From: an uncultured Cryomorphaceae bacterium | GTDB taxonomy: Bacteria; Bacteroidota; Bacteroidia; Flavobacteriales; Schleiferiaceae | Reading direction: 5' to 3' | DNA length: 64,000 nt | Assembly (NCBI GenBank): GCA_913031435.1 | Contig: CAJWFD010000007.1 | Span: 1 to 64,000, forward strand | Shown here: positions 27,701 through 35,640 of the stretch, in pieces | How positions within the stretch are numbered: the first letter of the stretch is position 1 | How the letters are laid out: each line of letters begins with the position of its first letter | Position numbers and translations under genes: made by a program | Notes under the pieces: generated by a model | What the model saw: the letters and a program-made list of their open reading frames with translations, nothing else | What the model was told of the DNA's origin: nothing | The model's database searches: none

Positions 27701-28007
27701 AGATTACAAATTTGACTTCTTAGCTGAAATTATTAGAATTGACGGCAGGGTATTCATACCAAGTGCTTTTACACCAAATGGCGATATCCATAATGAGGTA
27801 TTTAAAATATCAGGAAATAGCTGTTTAGAAGATCCACTTTTCGTTATTTTCGACAGTTGGGGAAACGAAGTATTTCGCAGTGACAATCCCTTTGAAGAAT
27901 TCTGGGACGGCACTACTCAAGGAAAAAGTACCGACCAAGACGTGTATACTTATCGTTTCACTGGAGGCGATGAAGTGCGCATGGGATCAGTCACCATCAT
28001 AAGGTAG
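24759..28007 (+). CDS. Large secreted T9SS type B cargo protein (SBBP and PKD repeats)
   Basis: A 1082-residue exported protein. A signal peptide covers residues 1-20. The N-terminal 220 residues begin FVPNEGQWEGDFAYQ, as in DUF7948 proteins. Beta-propeller-type SBBP repeats follow (YATYLGGT, SSTYLGGN, WSNYYGST, each leading into an FPT element). PKD-like domains include YYWDFDQGDTSNIENPIATF and FEWNFGDGSTLTT. The C-terminal 85 residues, VFIPSAFTPNGDIHNEVF through EEFWDGTTQG to YTYRF, are the gliding-motility-associated type B sorting domain, directing secretion through the type IX system. It is probably a cell-surface adhesin; no catalytic domain was seen. Confidence 0.93.
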   Translation: MRNTGSLLVILWLSTLSLLGQEVLFVPNEGQWEGDFAYQMRLKSGALFFEESAVQFVLKNAVQGEDHKGHHIHEAGLSAPEEGLKFHALRLKFLNGQTINPYGTHPVSYVQNYFLGSDSSTWRSGVKPQTSLTYEGIYDGSRLEFHQGGHHLKYDWHLTNTSVFKDIEWTYDGATTISLDPEGFIEVETSVGSFIESIPVAWGWRNGERIDFGVWYKNDRGHLSFESEIDVNTLDSLVIDPQLIFTSFSGSLTDNWGFTATYDDLGRLYGGGVSFATGYVSTVGAYQVGYNDPPGPNIGFIPDVTISVFEPSGATLLYATYLGGTKSEHPHSLVVNSNGQLIVMGTTGSSNFPTQNPIQSSNAGGASVQINGYEFDKPDLFLTRFNQAGSAILSSTYLGGNGTDGLNLGIAKNYGDASRGEVLVDGSNNIYLTASTTSTNFPTTNCSSCNIAGGQDAVVMKINPAGTTILWSNYYGSTSDDSGYSVRESNGFVYICGGTEGGNLPSTLGAYKATRLGTEDDGYVARFNGATGALIRSSYVGTAAYDQTFLMDIDKLGNIFVFGQTLGNYPISSGAWGTPQYRKQFIHKISLDLSTSMGSTAFGSPQGSLNLVPTAFNVDDCLNILLSGWGGVTNSSFVPTTVSLLPVSSDAMDSTTDGSDFYFMVLAKNFTSFKYGSYFGGPNSAEHVDGGTSRFDDRGRIYQAVCAGCGGNDDLPTTPGAFSMLNNSSNCNLGVIKLDFETGIEASAEVDLDYLIDTNCYELTLRLNNNSVNANAYYWDFDQGDTSNIENPIATFPALGTYNVMLVAIDTICDSYDTTFIEIKHDTANFPVTDWTEDYVSCDLFREVNWIENLGDADYFEWNFGDGSTLTTTNRNVNHTYPSFATYSASVVARDSFCDVFATQLFEIVFDNDANTPTVDVTTDSCRYGGVDVFYNNVDSTMIFLWDFSGFADTGMIPSFRYPESGLESVTLTISDTICNRDYKFDFLAEIIRIDGRVFIPSAFTPNGDIHNEVFKISGNSCLEDPLFVIFDSWGNEVFRSDNPFEEFWDGTTQGKSTDQDVYTYRFTGGDEVRMGSVTIIR

Positions 28008-28013
28008 GATGAA

Positions 28014-29159
28014 CTATTTCGCCGGAGTAATGGCATAGATTTCTTCCAGTGCTTGAATAAAACCAGTCACACAATCTTGTGTATTAAACTTACTAAAAGA
28101 TACTCTAACCGGCTGATAATCTTCAGTCCAGGCTCCTAAACCTCTTAATACATGAGAACCTTGATTAGATCCAGAAGTACAAGCTGATCCACCTGAAACA
28201 CTAATTCCTTTCATGTCGAAACTAAAGGTGAGCATGTCATTACCTGTTTTAGGGAATGCGATACTTAGCACCGTGTATAAACTCTTATCTAACTCCGCGC
28301 TTCTACCAAAAAACTTGACACCAGGCACTATGCGCTGAACTTCTTGAATCACACGTGTTTTGAGTGCCTCAACTTTTTTTTGATCCTGGGCCATTTCATT
28401 CGTTGCAATTTCAAATGCTTTTCCAAGTGCACAAATACCAATCGTATTTTCTGTTCCTGCCCTTAAGTTTCTTTCTTGACCGCCACCCTGAATAAACGGC
28501 TTTACTTTCAAACCGCTCTTAACGTATACAAAACCAATACCCTTGGGTCCATGTATCTTGTGAGCACTACAGGTAAGAAAGTCATAATGAACATCCTTTA
28601 CATTTATGGGAAGATGACCCATGGCTTGAACGGTATCCGAATGAAATAACGCAGCATATTTTTGACATAAGGTCGAAATCTGTGCGACTGGATATAAATT
28701 TCCTATTTCATTATTGGAGAACATTAAAGAAACAAGGGTTTTCGGACCATTTTTAAGTAAATTTTCTAGCTCAATAAGATCAATATCACCGTACTCATTT
28801 AAGGTCAGGTATTGTACCTGAACTTCTCCTCTTTCAACCATGAATTCTATAGGATGTCCTACAGCATGATGCTCAATTGTAGTGGTTATTATGCGCTTAA
28901 CACCTAAGTCTCTGACGCTGCAAAACAAAGCCATGTTATCAGCCTCTGTACCTCCTGAGGTGAAGAAAATCTCACCCGATTCGGCTCCAAGGATTTTAGA
29001 AATTCTTTTGCGTACCACCTCTACCTCTACCTTCGCACCTCTACCGCTGAGGTGGGTACTTGATGGATTACCGAAGTTGTCCATCATTCTGATCATCTCC
29101 TCCCTAACCCTAGGCTCTAGAGGAGTCGTTGCTGCATTGTCTAGGAAAATAACGCCCAT
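28014..29159 (-). CDS. Cysteine desulfurase
   Basis: A 381-residue class V aminotransferase-fold PLP enzyme that takes sulfur from cysteine for Fe-S cluster or tRNA thiolation. Motifs: IFLDNAATTPLEPRV, FTSGGTEADNMALF, TIEHHAVGHP, the PLP lysine in SAHKIHGPKGIGF, and the active-site cysteine loop SGGSACTSGSNQGSHVLRG. It is of the IscS/NifS class (short loop). The partners iscU or sufBCD are not adjacent. ATG 29159 was chosen; a TTG at 29186 lies within a promoter box. It ends 7 bp from the convergent T9SS gene. Confidence 0.94.
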   Translation of the reverse strand: MGVIFLDNAATTPLEPRVREEMIRMMDNFGNPSSTHLSGRGAKVEVEVVRKRISKILGAESGEIFFTSGGTEADNMALFCSVRDLGVKRIITTTIEHHAVGHPIEFMVERGEVQVQYLTLNEYGDIDLIELENLLKNGPKTLVSLMFSNNEIGNLYPVAQISTLCQKYAALFHSDTVQAMGHLPINVKDVHYDFLTCSAHKIHGPKGIGFVYVKSGLKVKPFIQGGGQERNLRAGTENTIGICALGKAFEIATNEMAQDQKKVEALKTRVIQEVQRIVPGVKFFGRSAELDKSLYTVLSIAFPKTGNDMLTFSFDMKGISVSGGSACTSGSNQGSHVLRGLGAWTEDYQPVRVSFSKFNTQDCVTGFIQALEEIYAITPAK

Positions 29160-29183
29160 GTATGTTCTCTTTTGAAATCTATT

Positions 29184-29191
29184 CAAATATA
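29184..29191 (-). promoter_or_regulatory. Promoter -7 box TATATTTG for cysteine desulfurase gene
   Basis: An exact TAnnTTTG match on the minus strand in the 56-bp gap after glmM, about 24 nt before ATG 29159. It suggests that the desulfurase gene has its own promoter although it follows glmM on the same strand. Confidence 0.55.
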
Positions 29192-29215
29192 ACTCTTGTA
29201 CTCAAGAAAATTAAA

Positions 29216-30595
29216 CTACTTCGCTAGTGCTTGCAGTTCTTTAATAAATCTTTCACCCAATTCCATGGCTTCTTTGGAACTAGGAGCCTCAGTATAGATC
29301 CGGATGATAGGTTCCGTGTTTGACTTCCGCATATGAACCCAACGATCTGACCAGGTGATTTTCACGCCATCTATGGTGCTTAATTCGTCGTTTTGATACG
29401 CTGATGCGATGGACGCCAACAAGACATCAACATCTAAACCTTGTGTCAATTCTATTTTTTGTTTGCCCATGAAATACTGTGGATAAGACGCTTTTAGTGC
29501 GCTCATCGTTTTCCCAGTTTTAGCAAGGTGCGTCAATCCCAGAGCAATTCCTACTAATGCATCTCTACCATAGTGAAGCTCAGGTAAAATAATTCCTCCG
29601 TTACCTTCACCACCTAAGACACTATTCGTTGCTTTCATCTCATCCACAACATTCACCTCTCCAACAGCTGACGAAGAATAACTAGATCCTTTAGATTCTG
29701 CTAAATCTCTTAATGCTTTTGAAGAACTCATGTTACTTACCACATGGCCTGATTGCAGACCTAACAGATAATCTGCTACTAAAACCAAGGTATATTCTTC
29801 CCCAAACATTTTACCGTTTTCATCGATAAAAGCAAGACGATCCACATCTGGATCTACTACTATACCCATGTCATAATCACCGTTTTTAGACGCTTCTATG
29901 ATTGCTGACAAATGCTTCTCTAAAGGCTCAGGATTATGAGGAAACTGCCCTGTAGGCTCCGGGTATAAATTATTATACGTCACTCCTAGCTTATCTAAAA
30001 GCATAGGTATCGCTATGGAACCCGAACTGTGAACCGCGTCAATTACTACAGAAAATTCTTTGGATGCAATTAATTCCGCGTCTACAGTTGGTAGCTTTAG
30101 AATTTCTTCAATATGCCATGCCAAACCATCCTCACAAGTCGTTAAAGTTCCTAAGTCGTCTACATCAGCGAATTGGATAGTACCACCCTCTGCCAATTCA
30201 AGAATAGTGGTTCCATCCTGACCTGAAACGAACTCACCCTTTTCATTAAGTAGCTTAAGAGCGTTCCATTGTTTGGGATTGTGAGAAGCAGTCAGTATTA
30301 TTCCACCCTCTGCTTTGTATCGAGTTACTAACATTTCTACAGTAGGTGTTGTACTCAGCCCTGTATTGATGACATTAATACCCAATCCTTGTAGGGTAGA
30401 AATGACCAAGTTTTCAATCATCAGCCCCGAAGGTCTTGCATCACGACCAATGACTACCGTACACTTGTCATTCTTAGATTTTAACCAAGCTCCGTAACCT
30501 GCTGCGAACTTTACAGCGTCTACAGGGGTTAAGTTTTCACCTATCGATCCGCCAATGGTTCCTCTAATTCCTGAAATAGATTTAATTAAGGTCAT
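29216..30595 (-). CDS. glmM: Phosphoglucosamine mutase (alpha-D-phosphohexomutase family)
   Basis: A 459-residue phosphohexomutase converting glucosamine 6-phosphate to the 1-phosphate for UDP-GlcNAc. Motifs: SGIRGTIGG at the N-terminus, the phosphoserine loop ILTASHNPKQWNALK, the metal loop VVDPDVDRLAF, the sugar-binding GGEGNGG, and phosphate-binding RKSNTEPIIRIYTEA. The Bacteroidota GlmM/ManB group is hard to split by eye, so the substrate may be glucosamine- or hexose-phosphate. Start ATG 30595. Confidence 0.88.
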   Translation of the reverse strand: MTLIKSISGIRGTIGGSIGENLTPVDAVKFAAGYGAWLKSKNDKCTVVIGRDARPSGLMIENLVISTLQGLGINVINTGLSTTPTVEMLVTRYKAEGGIILTASHNPKQWNALKLLNEKGEFVSGQDGTTILELAEGGTIQFADVDDLGTLTTCEDGLAWHIEEILKLPTVDAELIASKEFSVVIDAVHSSGSIAIPMLLDKLGVTYNNLYPEPTGQFPHNPEPLEKHLSAIIEASKNGDYDMGIVVDPDVDRLAFIDENGKMFGEEYTLVLVADYLLGLQSGHVVSNMSSSKALRDLAESKGSSYSSSAVGEVNVVDEMKATNSVLGGEGNGGIILPELHYGRDALVGIALGLTHLAKTGKTMSALKASYPQYFMGKQKIELTQGLDVDVLLASIASAYQNDELSTIDGVKITWSDRWVHMRKSNTEPIIRIYTEAPSSKEAMELGERFIKELQALAK

Positions 30596-30616
30596 GGTCT
30601 AATTGGTTTTATGTAG

Positions 30617-30624
30617 CGAAGATA
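30617..30624 (-). promoter_or_regulatory. Possible -7 box TATCTTCG for glmM
   Basis: On the minus strand TATCTTCG (TAnnTTTG with one change) lies 22 nt before the glmM ATG. The 160-bp divergent gap also holds TAAATTTC at 30743-30750 just before the TPR gene. Both are weaker than the TATATTTG boxes elsewhere. Confidence 0.3.
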
Positions 30625-30755
30625 AAGTCATCAGGGGACCTAGTCTAAAATTGTGGAACTGAATTTGCTATATGTTAATAACAGTGTTGAAAGGCGAAAC
30701 TAATTATTTTTACAGGTTCGACTTTTTCCATGAATAAGGCCGTAAATTTCGACAT

Positions 30756-32048
30756 ATGAGTTTCGAAGACCAAGAAGTAATCACCTTAGTTAAATCTTAC
30801 GAATCATCTCTCGAAGATGGGCGCTTGCCTTACTTTGATGTTGAGGATTTAGAGACTATCGTGAACTATTACCTTGACACCGGTTCTTACGAAAAAATGA
30901 AAGTGAGTTTAACAGATGCTCTTGAGGTTCATCCCCACTCTTTAGTCTTTAAAGTCAAGGAAATTCAACTGTTCATCGCATTGAAAGATTTTAGACAAGC
31001 ACAAATTAAACTTCATCTCTTAGAAGGTCTTGCCGACCAGCATGTTGAAGTACTTATTGCCCAAGCGACTGTAATGTTACACAAAGGGGACAAGGAAAAA
31101 GCTCTGGCATTGCTTGATAATGCGCTTGATATCGCTGATGATCCGGTGGAGATTCTACAACAAATTGTTGACGCACATCTCAGTCAAGGTGAATACGGCT
31201 ATGCAGCTGCAGCTTTGGAAAGACTTTGTGATATGGAAGATGACCTAGATGACACCTCCTTGTACCAACTTGCGCTTTGTCTGGATTTTACGCATGACTT
31301 CGAAAAGGGTATAAGCATCTTTAATAGACTCATTGAAAAGGAACCTTACAATGCTTTACTGTGGTATCAAAAGGGGACTTTTTGGCTTAGAAAAAATAAT
31401 GAATCGAAAGCAATTGAAGCCTTTACTTGGGCGACAACTGCAGATGATACCTTTCATGCAGCTTATTTCGAATTAGGTCGAATCCACGAAGAGAAAAACA
31501 GACTTATTGAGGCACTAACCGCCTACAGATTGAGTATCAGTGAAGACGTTCCTTCCGGTTATGTTCACTTTAGAATAGGCATGATAGAGCAAGAATTGGG
31601 TAGCCTCAGTGAGGCATTGCGTGAATTCAATATTGCCATCAAAATTGAACCTGATCTAGATGATGTCTTTTTAGAACGGGCTAATGTGCTCAATGCACTC
31701 GACAGGCACATGGAAGCCATAGAGGATTACAAAAGAGTTTGGCTTGATGAAAGTTTTACCGTCGAAGATGTAATCGACTATGTGGAATGTTTAATCGAGA
31801 CGGAGCAATTGAACAATGCTATCAAGATACTTCATAATGCTGTTAGTAGATTTGAGGGAAGTGTACAGTTAAAATTAGTCTTAGCGGGATATCTATTTGC
31901 TACAGATGAATATTTAGAAGCTTCTCAAATACTCGGTGAGTCCCTTAAAATAGATCCATCTGCAGTGGTACTGTTTCAAGAATACTTCCCAGAACTTATC
32001 TCAAATAAGGAGATTACAAGTATTTTAGAGCTCCTTCAAACCAACTAA
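30756..32048 (+). CDS. Tetratricopeptide-repeat protein
   Basis: A 430-residue cytosolic protein made almost entirely of TPR-like helical pairs. Clear repeats include ALALLDNALDIADDPVEIL, GISIFNRLIEKEPYNALLW, AIEAFTWATTADDTFHAAY, ALREFNIAIKIEPDLDDVF and AIEDYKRVWLDESFTVEDV. There is no signal peptide or catalytic domain, so it is probably a protein-protein scaffold. It opens a six-gene operon with a DUF368 transporter, aroE, DUF349, uvrB and a DUF3784 protein; a 1-nt gap precedes the DUF368 gene. Confidence 0.9.
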   Translation: MSFEDQEVITLVKSYESSLEDGRLPYFDVEDLETIVNYYLDTGSYEKMKVSLTDALEVHPHSLVFKVKEIQLFIALKDFRQAQIKLHLLEGLADQHVEVLIAQATVMLHKGDKEKALALLDNALDIADDPVEILQQIVDAHLSQGEYGYAAAALERLCDMEDDLDDTSLYQLALCLDFTHDFEKGISIFNRLIEKEPYNALLWYQKGTFWLRKNNESKAIEAFTWATTADDTFHAAYFELGRIHEEKNRLIEALTAYRLSISEDVPSGYVHFRIGMIEQELGSLSEALREFNIAIKIEPDLDDVFLERANVLNALDRHMEAIEDYKRVWLDESFTVEDVIDYVECLIETEQLNNAIKILHNAVSRFEGSVQLKLVLAGYLFATDEYLEASQILGESLKIDPSAVVLFQEYFPELISNKEITSILELLQTN

Positions 32049-32049
32049 A

Positions 32050-32961
32050 ATGCTTAAAAGTTATTTACGCCTTTTCCTCAAGGGTGTGGCCATGGGCGCT
32101 GCAGATGTAGTGCCCGGAGTAAGTGGTGGTACCATCGCTTTTATCACAGGTATCTATGAAGAGCTCATCAGCTCTATCAGTGCTATAAATATTCATGCTG
32201 TAAAGCTTCTATTTAGTGGCCAATTCAAAAATGCTTGGACCTACATAAACGGAAAATTTCTTGCAGTGTTGTTCGCGGGAGTTTTCACGAGCATAATGAC
32301 ATTGGCTTCTCTATTGACCTATTTACTCGAGCATTTCCCCATTGTGGTATGGAGTTTTTTCTTCGGACTAGTGACTGCCAGTATATGGTTAGTTGGACGT
32401 ACTGTAAGGGAATGGAATGTAATTACAATTCTGAGTCTCACGATTGGCGCAATCATCGCTTATGTGATTACTATTCTTCCTGCATCTGATGGAGCAAGTG
32501 AACCCTGGTACTTAATCCTGTGCGGGGCCTTGGCCATATGTGCTATGATTCTACCGGGAATTAGTGGAAGCTTCATTTTACTTTTGCTAGGCGCTTACAG
32601 TACAGTACTTGCAGCAGTTTCAGATCGAGAACTCAGTACCATTATGTACGTTGGTATCGGTGCTGTTTTAGGACTTGTGTTCTTTACAAAGGCCTTAAAG
32701 TGGATATTTTTGAATTATTACAACACGACCATAGCAATGCTTAGTGGATTTCTTCTGGGGTCATTAAACAAACTTTGGCCTTGGAAAGAAATTATAACAT
32801 TCTTCACGAAGCATGAAGGAACTCCAAAAGAGGAAATAGTTGCAATTACTTCCACAAACCTATCACCGGGTCCTGAATGGCCTGTAGCATTGTTATGTGC
32901 ATGTGCTGGTGGATTATTGGTTCTTTTACTTGAGCGTTTTGGAAAAAGAGAACGGGAATGA
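32050..32961 (+). CDS. DUF368 family undecaprenyl-phosphate transporter (PopT-like)
   Basis: A 303-residue membrane protein with about eight hydrophobic segments. The N-terminal GVAMGAADVVPGVSGGTIAF and the internal repeat AICAMILPGISGSFILLLLG are the hallmark of DUF368. Family members were shown to return undecaprenyl phosphate across the membrane (PopT), recycling the lipid carrier of peptidoglycan and LPS sugars. I know this from the family, not from this sequence. It overlaps aroE by 4 bp (ATGA). Confidence 0.92.
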   Translation: MLKSYLRLFLKGVAMGAADVVPGVSGGTIAFITGIYEELISSISAINIHAVKLLFSGQFKNAWTYINGKFLAVLFAGVFTSIMTLASLLTYLLEHFPIVVWSFFFGLVTASIWLVGRTVREWNVITILSLTIGAIIAYVITILPASDGASEPWYLILCGALAICAMILPGISGSFILLLLGAYSTVLAAVSDRELSTIMYVGIGAVLGLVFFTKALKWIFLNYYNTTIAMLSGFLLGSLNKLWPWKEIITFFTKHEGTPKEEIVAITSTNLSPGPEWPVALLCACAGGLLVLLLERFGKRERE

Positions 32962-33695
32962 TGAAATTGGGATTACTTGGCAATAGCGTGGCCAACAGTT
33001 TAAGTCCTTCTATTTTTGAACGGTTGTTCAACCTACATCAAATTCAAGGTTCTTATACACTGTTTGAACGAAACGAATTCCACGCAGAGGCATTGTTAGA
33101 CTTTTTTCACCTCCACCAGCTTTGTGGACTCAATGTAACGATGCCATTCAAATCTGATTTTATACACTCCTTAAACAAGGTTGACGATAGTGCACAGCTG
33201 ATTGGTGCCATAAATACCATTGTCTTGGAGCATGGTGAACTGGTTGGATACAATACCGATTATCATGGCATACAAAAGAGTTTATCTGTTTTGGGAAGCC
33301 CACAATCTGCTTTGATCTTTGGTACTGGTGGTGCTTCAAAAGCAGTCCAAAAAGTACTGAAGGACATGGATGTCTCTTTTCTAGTAGTAGGAAGATCCGG
33401 AGGCGATTACACCTTTAAATCATTACCCGATGATATTGCGGCGCAGTCTAAATGGTGGATAAATTGTACACCAGTTGGTTTTGAGGGGCATTCTGAGGAT
33501 CTTTTACCCCTACCCTTTGGCATTTTAAACAAGGAATTCGCCATCTTTGACCTAGTTTATAAACCAACGATCACTCCGCTCATGAAAAAAGGACTTAATG
33601 CAGGTGCAGCAGTCCTTGGCGGGGAGTTAATGTTAACCGAGCAAGCGAATAAAGCATGGGACTATTTCCATGCCGCTTACTACAACAAAATGTAG
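32958..33695 (+). CDS. aroE: Shikimate dehydrogenase
   Basis: A 245-residue NADP-dependent dehydrogenase of the aromatic amino acid/chorismate pathway. Motifs: GLLGNSVANSLSPSIFERLF (shikimate-binding SLSPS), GLNVTMPFKSDF with catalytic Lys, GAINTIV, GYNTDYHGI, and the dinucleotide-binding IFGTGGASKAV. It is slightly short for the family (about 270) but complete. Two adjacent ATG codons at 32958 and 32961 could start it. DUF349 begins right after its stop. Confidence 0.95.
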   Translation: MMKLGLLGNSVANSLSPSIFERLFNLHQIQGSYTLFERNEFHAEALLDFFHLHQLCGLNVTMPFKSDFIHSLNKVDDSAQLIGAINTIVLEHGELVGYNTDYHGIQKSLSVLGSPQSALIFGTGGASKAVQKVLKDMDVSFLVVGRSGGDYTFKSLPDDIAAQSKWWINCTPVGFEGHSEDLLPLPFGILNKEFAIFDLVYKPTITPLMKKGLNAGAAVLGGELMLTEQANKAWDYFHAAYYNKM

Positions 33696-35636
33696 ATGAT
33701 GAATCAGGAAGAAATGGATCCTAAAGCTGACAACCAAGAGGTGCAGACTACACCGATAACGGCGGAGTTCGAAACGAGTAATACTGAAGAAACTGCTTCT
33801 ATTAATGTCCAGGCTGAAGAATTACTAGTTGAAGAGGTAAAACCGGTGGAAACTAAACCTGAAGAAATTTCCGAAGAAAACGCTAAAGAGAGTGTTAAGA
33901 CTATCGAAGCTGAGGAAGACCATGAGGAGCCAAAGGAGCAAAAATTATCTATTCCCGATTTTGATCAATTAAGCGTTGAAGATTCAATCGCAGTGATTAA
34001 ATCGCATGTCAATGAATTCACTCCCGTTCGTATTAAAGGAATTGTGGAAAGTGGCCGATCAAAAATCCTTCACGAACTCAATAAAGAACAGGCATCTGTC
34101 AAGGAGGTTTATCTTGCTGAGGGAGGTAACATCATTGACTTCCATTTCGACCAGCCATTGCGTAAAGAACTAGGAGTCATCTATGGTTCTTATAGAGATG
34201 GATTGCGTAATTACTACGCTGAACTGGAAGCGCAGTTGGTCAAAAATCTTAAGATCAAGGAGCTCATCGTTGAAGAAATTAAGGCACTCCCGTTAATGAC
34301 AGGAAGTGCAAAAGAAAAATATGACGCTTTCAAAGGACTACGCGAAAAATGGAACAACACGGGATTAGTCCCTAAGTCTGACGCGCGTACTATTTGGGCA
34401 AATTATAACCACCATGTAGATAGTTTCTTTAATTTTCTTCGACTGGCATACGACCTGATAGACAAAGATTATCAGAACAATCTCAATGAGAAAATCTTAT
34501 TAATCGAGGAGCTCGAAGCACATTCCACCGGTGCTGTAAATCCTGAGTTATTTCGTCTACTTCAGAAGTCACACAGTCGTTGGAAAAGAATTGGTCCTGT
34601 ACCAAGAGAACAAAAAGAGCAAATCTGGGACCGATTCAAAGCTGTCACAGCGGTGATTCATGAAAAACGTGATACGTACAACGACACCCTAAAGGAAGTT
34701 AACGCGCTTAAGATTCAGGCGAAGAGAAATGTTGTAGATCATATCACTGCATTAAACGATGCAACGCCATCCAAGCATAGCGATTGGCAAAAGGCCAGTA
34801 AAGCTCTTGACGTACTTCGTGAGGAGTTTAAAACTATTGGTTTTGTAAAGAGTGAAGAAAACGAAGTTGTTTGGGAGGATTATAAAGTGGCACAGCGTGA
34901 GTTTAATCGTTTAAAGAATGCTTTCTACAAAGAAGAGAAAACAGTCCAACGCGAAAATCTCAGTAAGAAAGAAGCGCTGGTAAAATTGGCTCAAAATCTT
35001 AAGGATAGTGACAATTTTGCGGAAACGGCGTCTGCACTCAAAAAAGCACAAGCAGATTGGAAAATTTCTGGATATGTTCCTAAAAAAGAAGGCGACCGAT
35101 TATGGGAATTATTCCGTTCGGCGTGTAACGACTTCTTTGATAAAATGAATGGTGAACGCAAGGCTAAATCCGAAAATTTCTCTGCAGCAATTAAAGCTAA
35201 GGAAGAGAAATTAATAGACCTAAAAACTCGTGAGATCACTTCTGTAGAAGAAGCGGTAGGTCTTAGCGAAGAATGGTCTGAATTAGGTGCAGGAAATAGA
35301 AAACTTGACGCTGCATTTGACAAGATGCTAGAGGAAAAGCTCAAAGGACTAGGACTCAGTAAAGAAGATCTTGAGAGTACCTTGTTCACAGCCAAAGTGA
35401 AAGCACTCGTTGAAGCGGATAACCAAGAAGGGCTCTTATACCAGCGCAATTGGTTAAGAGATCAAATGGAAAACACAAAAAAAGAATTGAACCAGCTAGA
35501 AAATAATCTTTTATTCTTCTCTAATTCTAAGGGTAACCCGCTCTTAGCAGCTGCTGAAGCTAGTATTCAGACTCAAAAAACAAGAGTGGCACACTTAACG
35601 TCGTTACGTAAACGGTTCAACAGCTTATTGAAGTAA
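33696..35636 (+). CDS. DUF349 repeat protein
   Basis: A 646-residue protein. The first 85 residues are acidic and low in complexity (many Glu). The rest is alpha-helical with repeated DUF349 units, visible as recurring W-x-x-x-G-x-V-P/x-W-x-x-F patterns (KWNNTGLVPKSDARTIW, RWKRIGPVPREQKEQIW, DWKISGYVPKKEGDRLW). It ends in a coiled coil. DUF349 proteins are widespread in Bacteroidota and of unknown role; some are linked to competence or nucleic-acid binding elsewhere. It has no signal peptide. The gene begins directly after the aroE stop and is 4 bp from uvrB. Confidence 0.92.
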   Translation: MMNQEEMDPKADNQEVQTTPITAEFETSNTEETASINVQAEELLVEEVKPVETKPEEISEENAKESVKTIEAEEDHEEPKEQKLSIPDFDQLSVEDSIAVIKSHVNEFTPVRIKGIVESGRSKILHELNKEQASVKEVYLAEGGNIIDFHFDQPLRKELGVIYGSYRDGLRNYYAELEAQLVKNLKIKELIVEEIKALPLMTGSAKEKYDAFKGLREKWNNTGLVPKSDARTIWANYNHHVDSFFNFLRLAYDLIDKDYQNNLNEKILLIEELEAHSTGAVNPELFRLLQKSHSRWKRIGPVPREQKEQIWDRFKAVTAVIHEKRDTYNDTLKEVNALKIQAKRNVVDHITALNDATPSKHSDWQKASKALDVLREEFKTIGFVKSEENEVVWEDYKVAQREFNRLKNAFYKEEKTVQRENLSKKEALVKLAQNLKDSDNFAETASALKKAQADWKISGYVPKKEGDRLWELFRSACNDFFDKMNGERKAKSENFSAAIKAKEEKLIDLKTREITSVEEAVGLSEEWSELGAGNRKLDAAFDKMLEEKLKGLGLSKEDLESTLFTAKVKALVEADNQEGLLYQRNWLRDQMENTKKELNQLENNLLFFSNSKGNPLLAAAEASIQTQKTRVAHLTSLRKRFNSLLK

Positions 35637-35640
35637 TCCT

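Noticed and set aside
34991-35449. A 152-codon open frame antisense to the DUF349 gene
   Set aside because: Its product is Ser/Leu-rich with no motif and mirrors the codon pattern of the real gene; it is a shadow frame.
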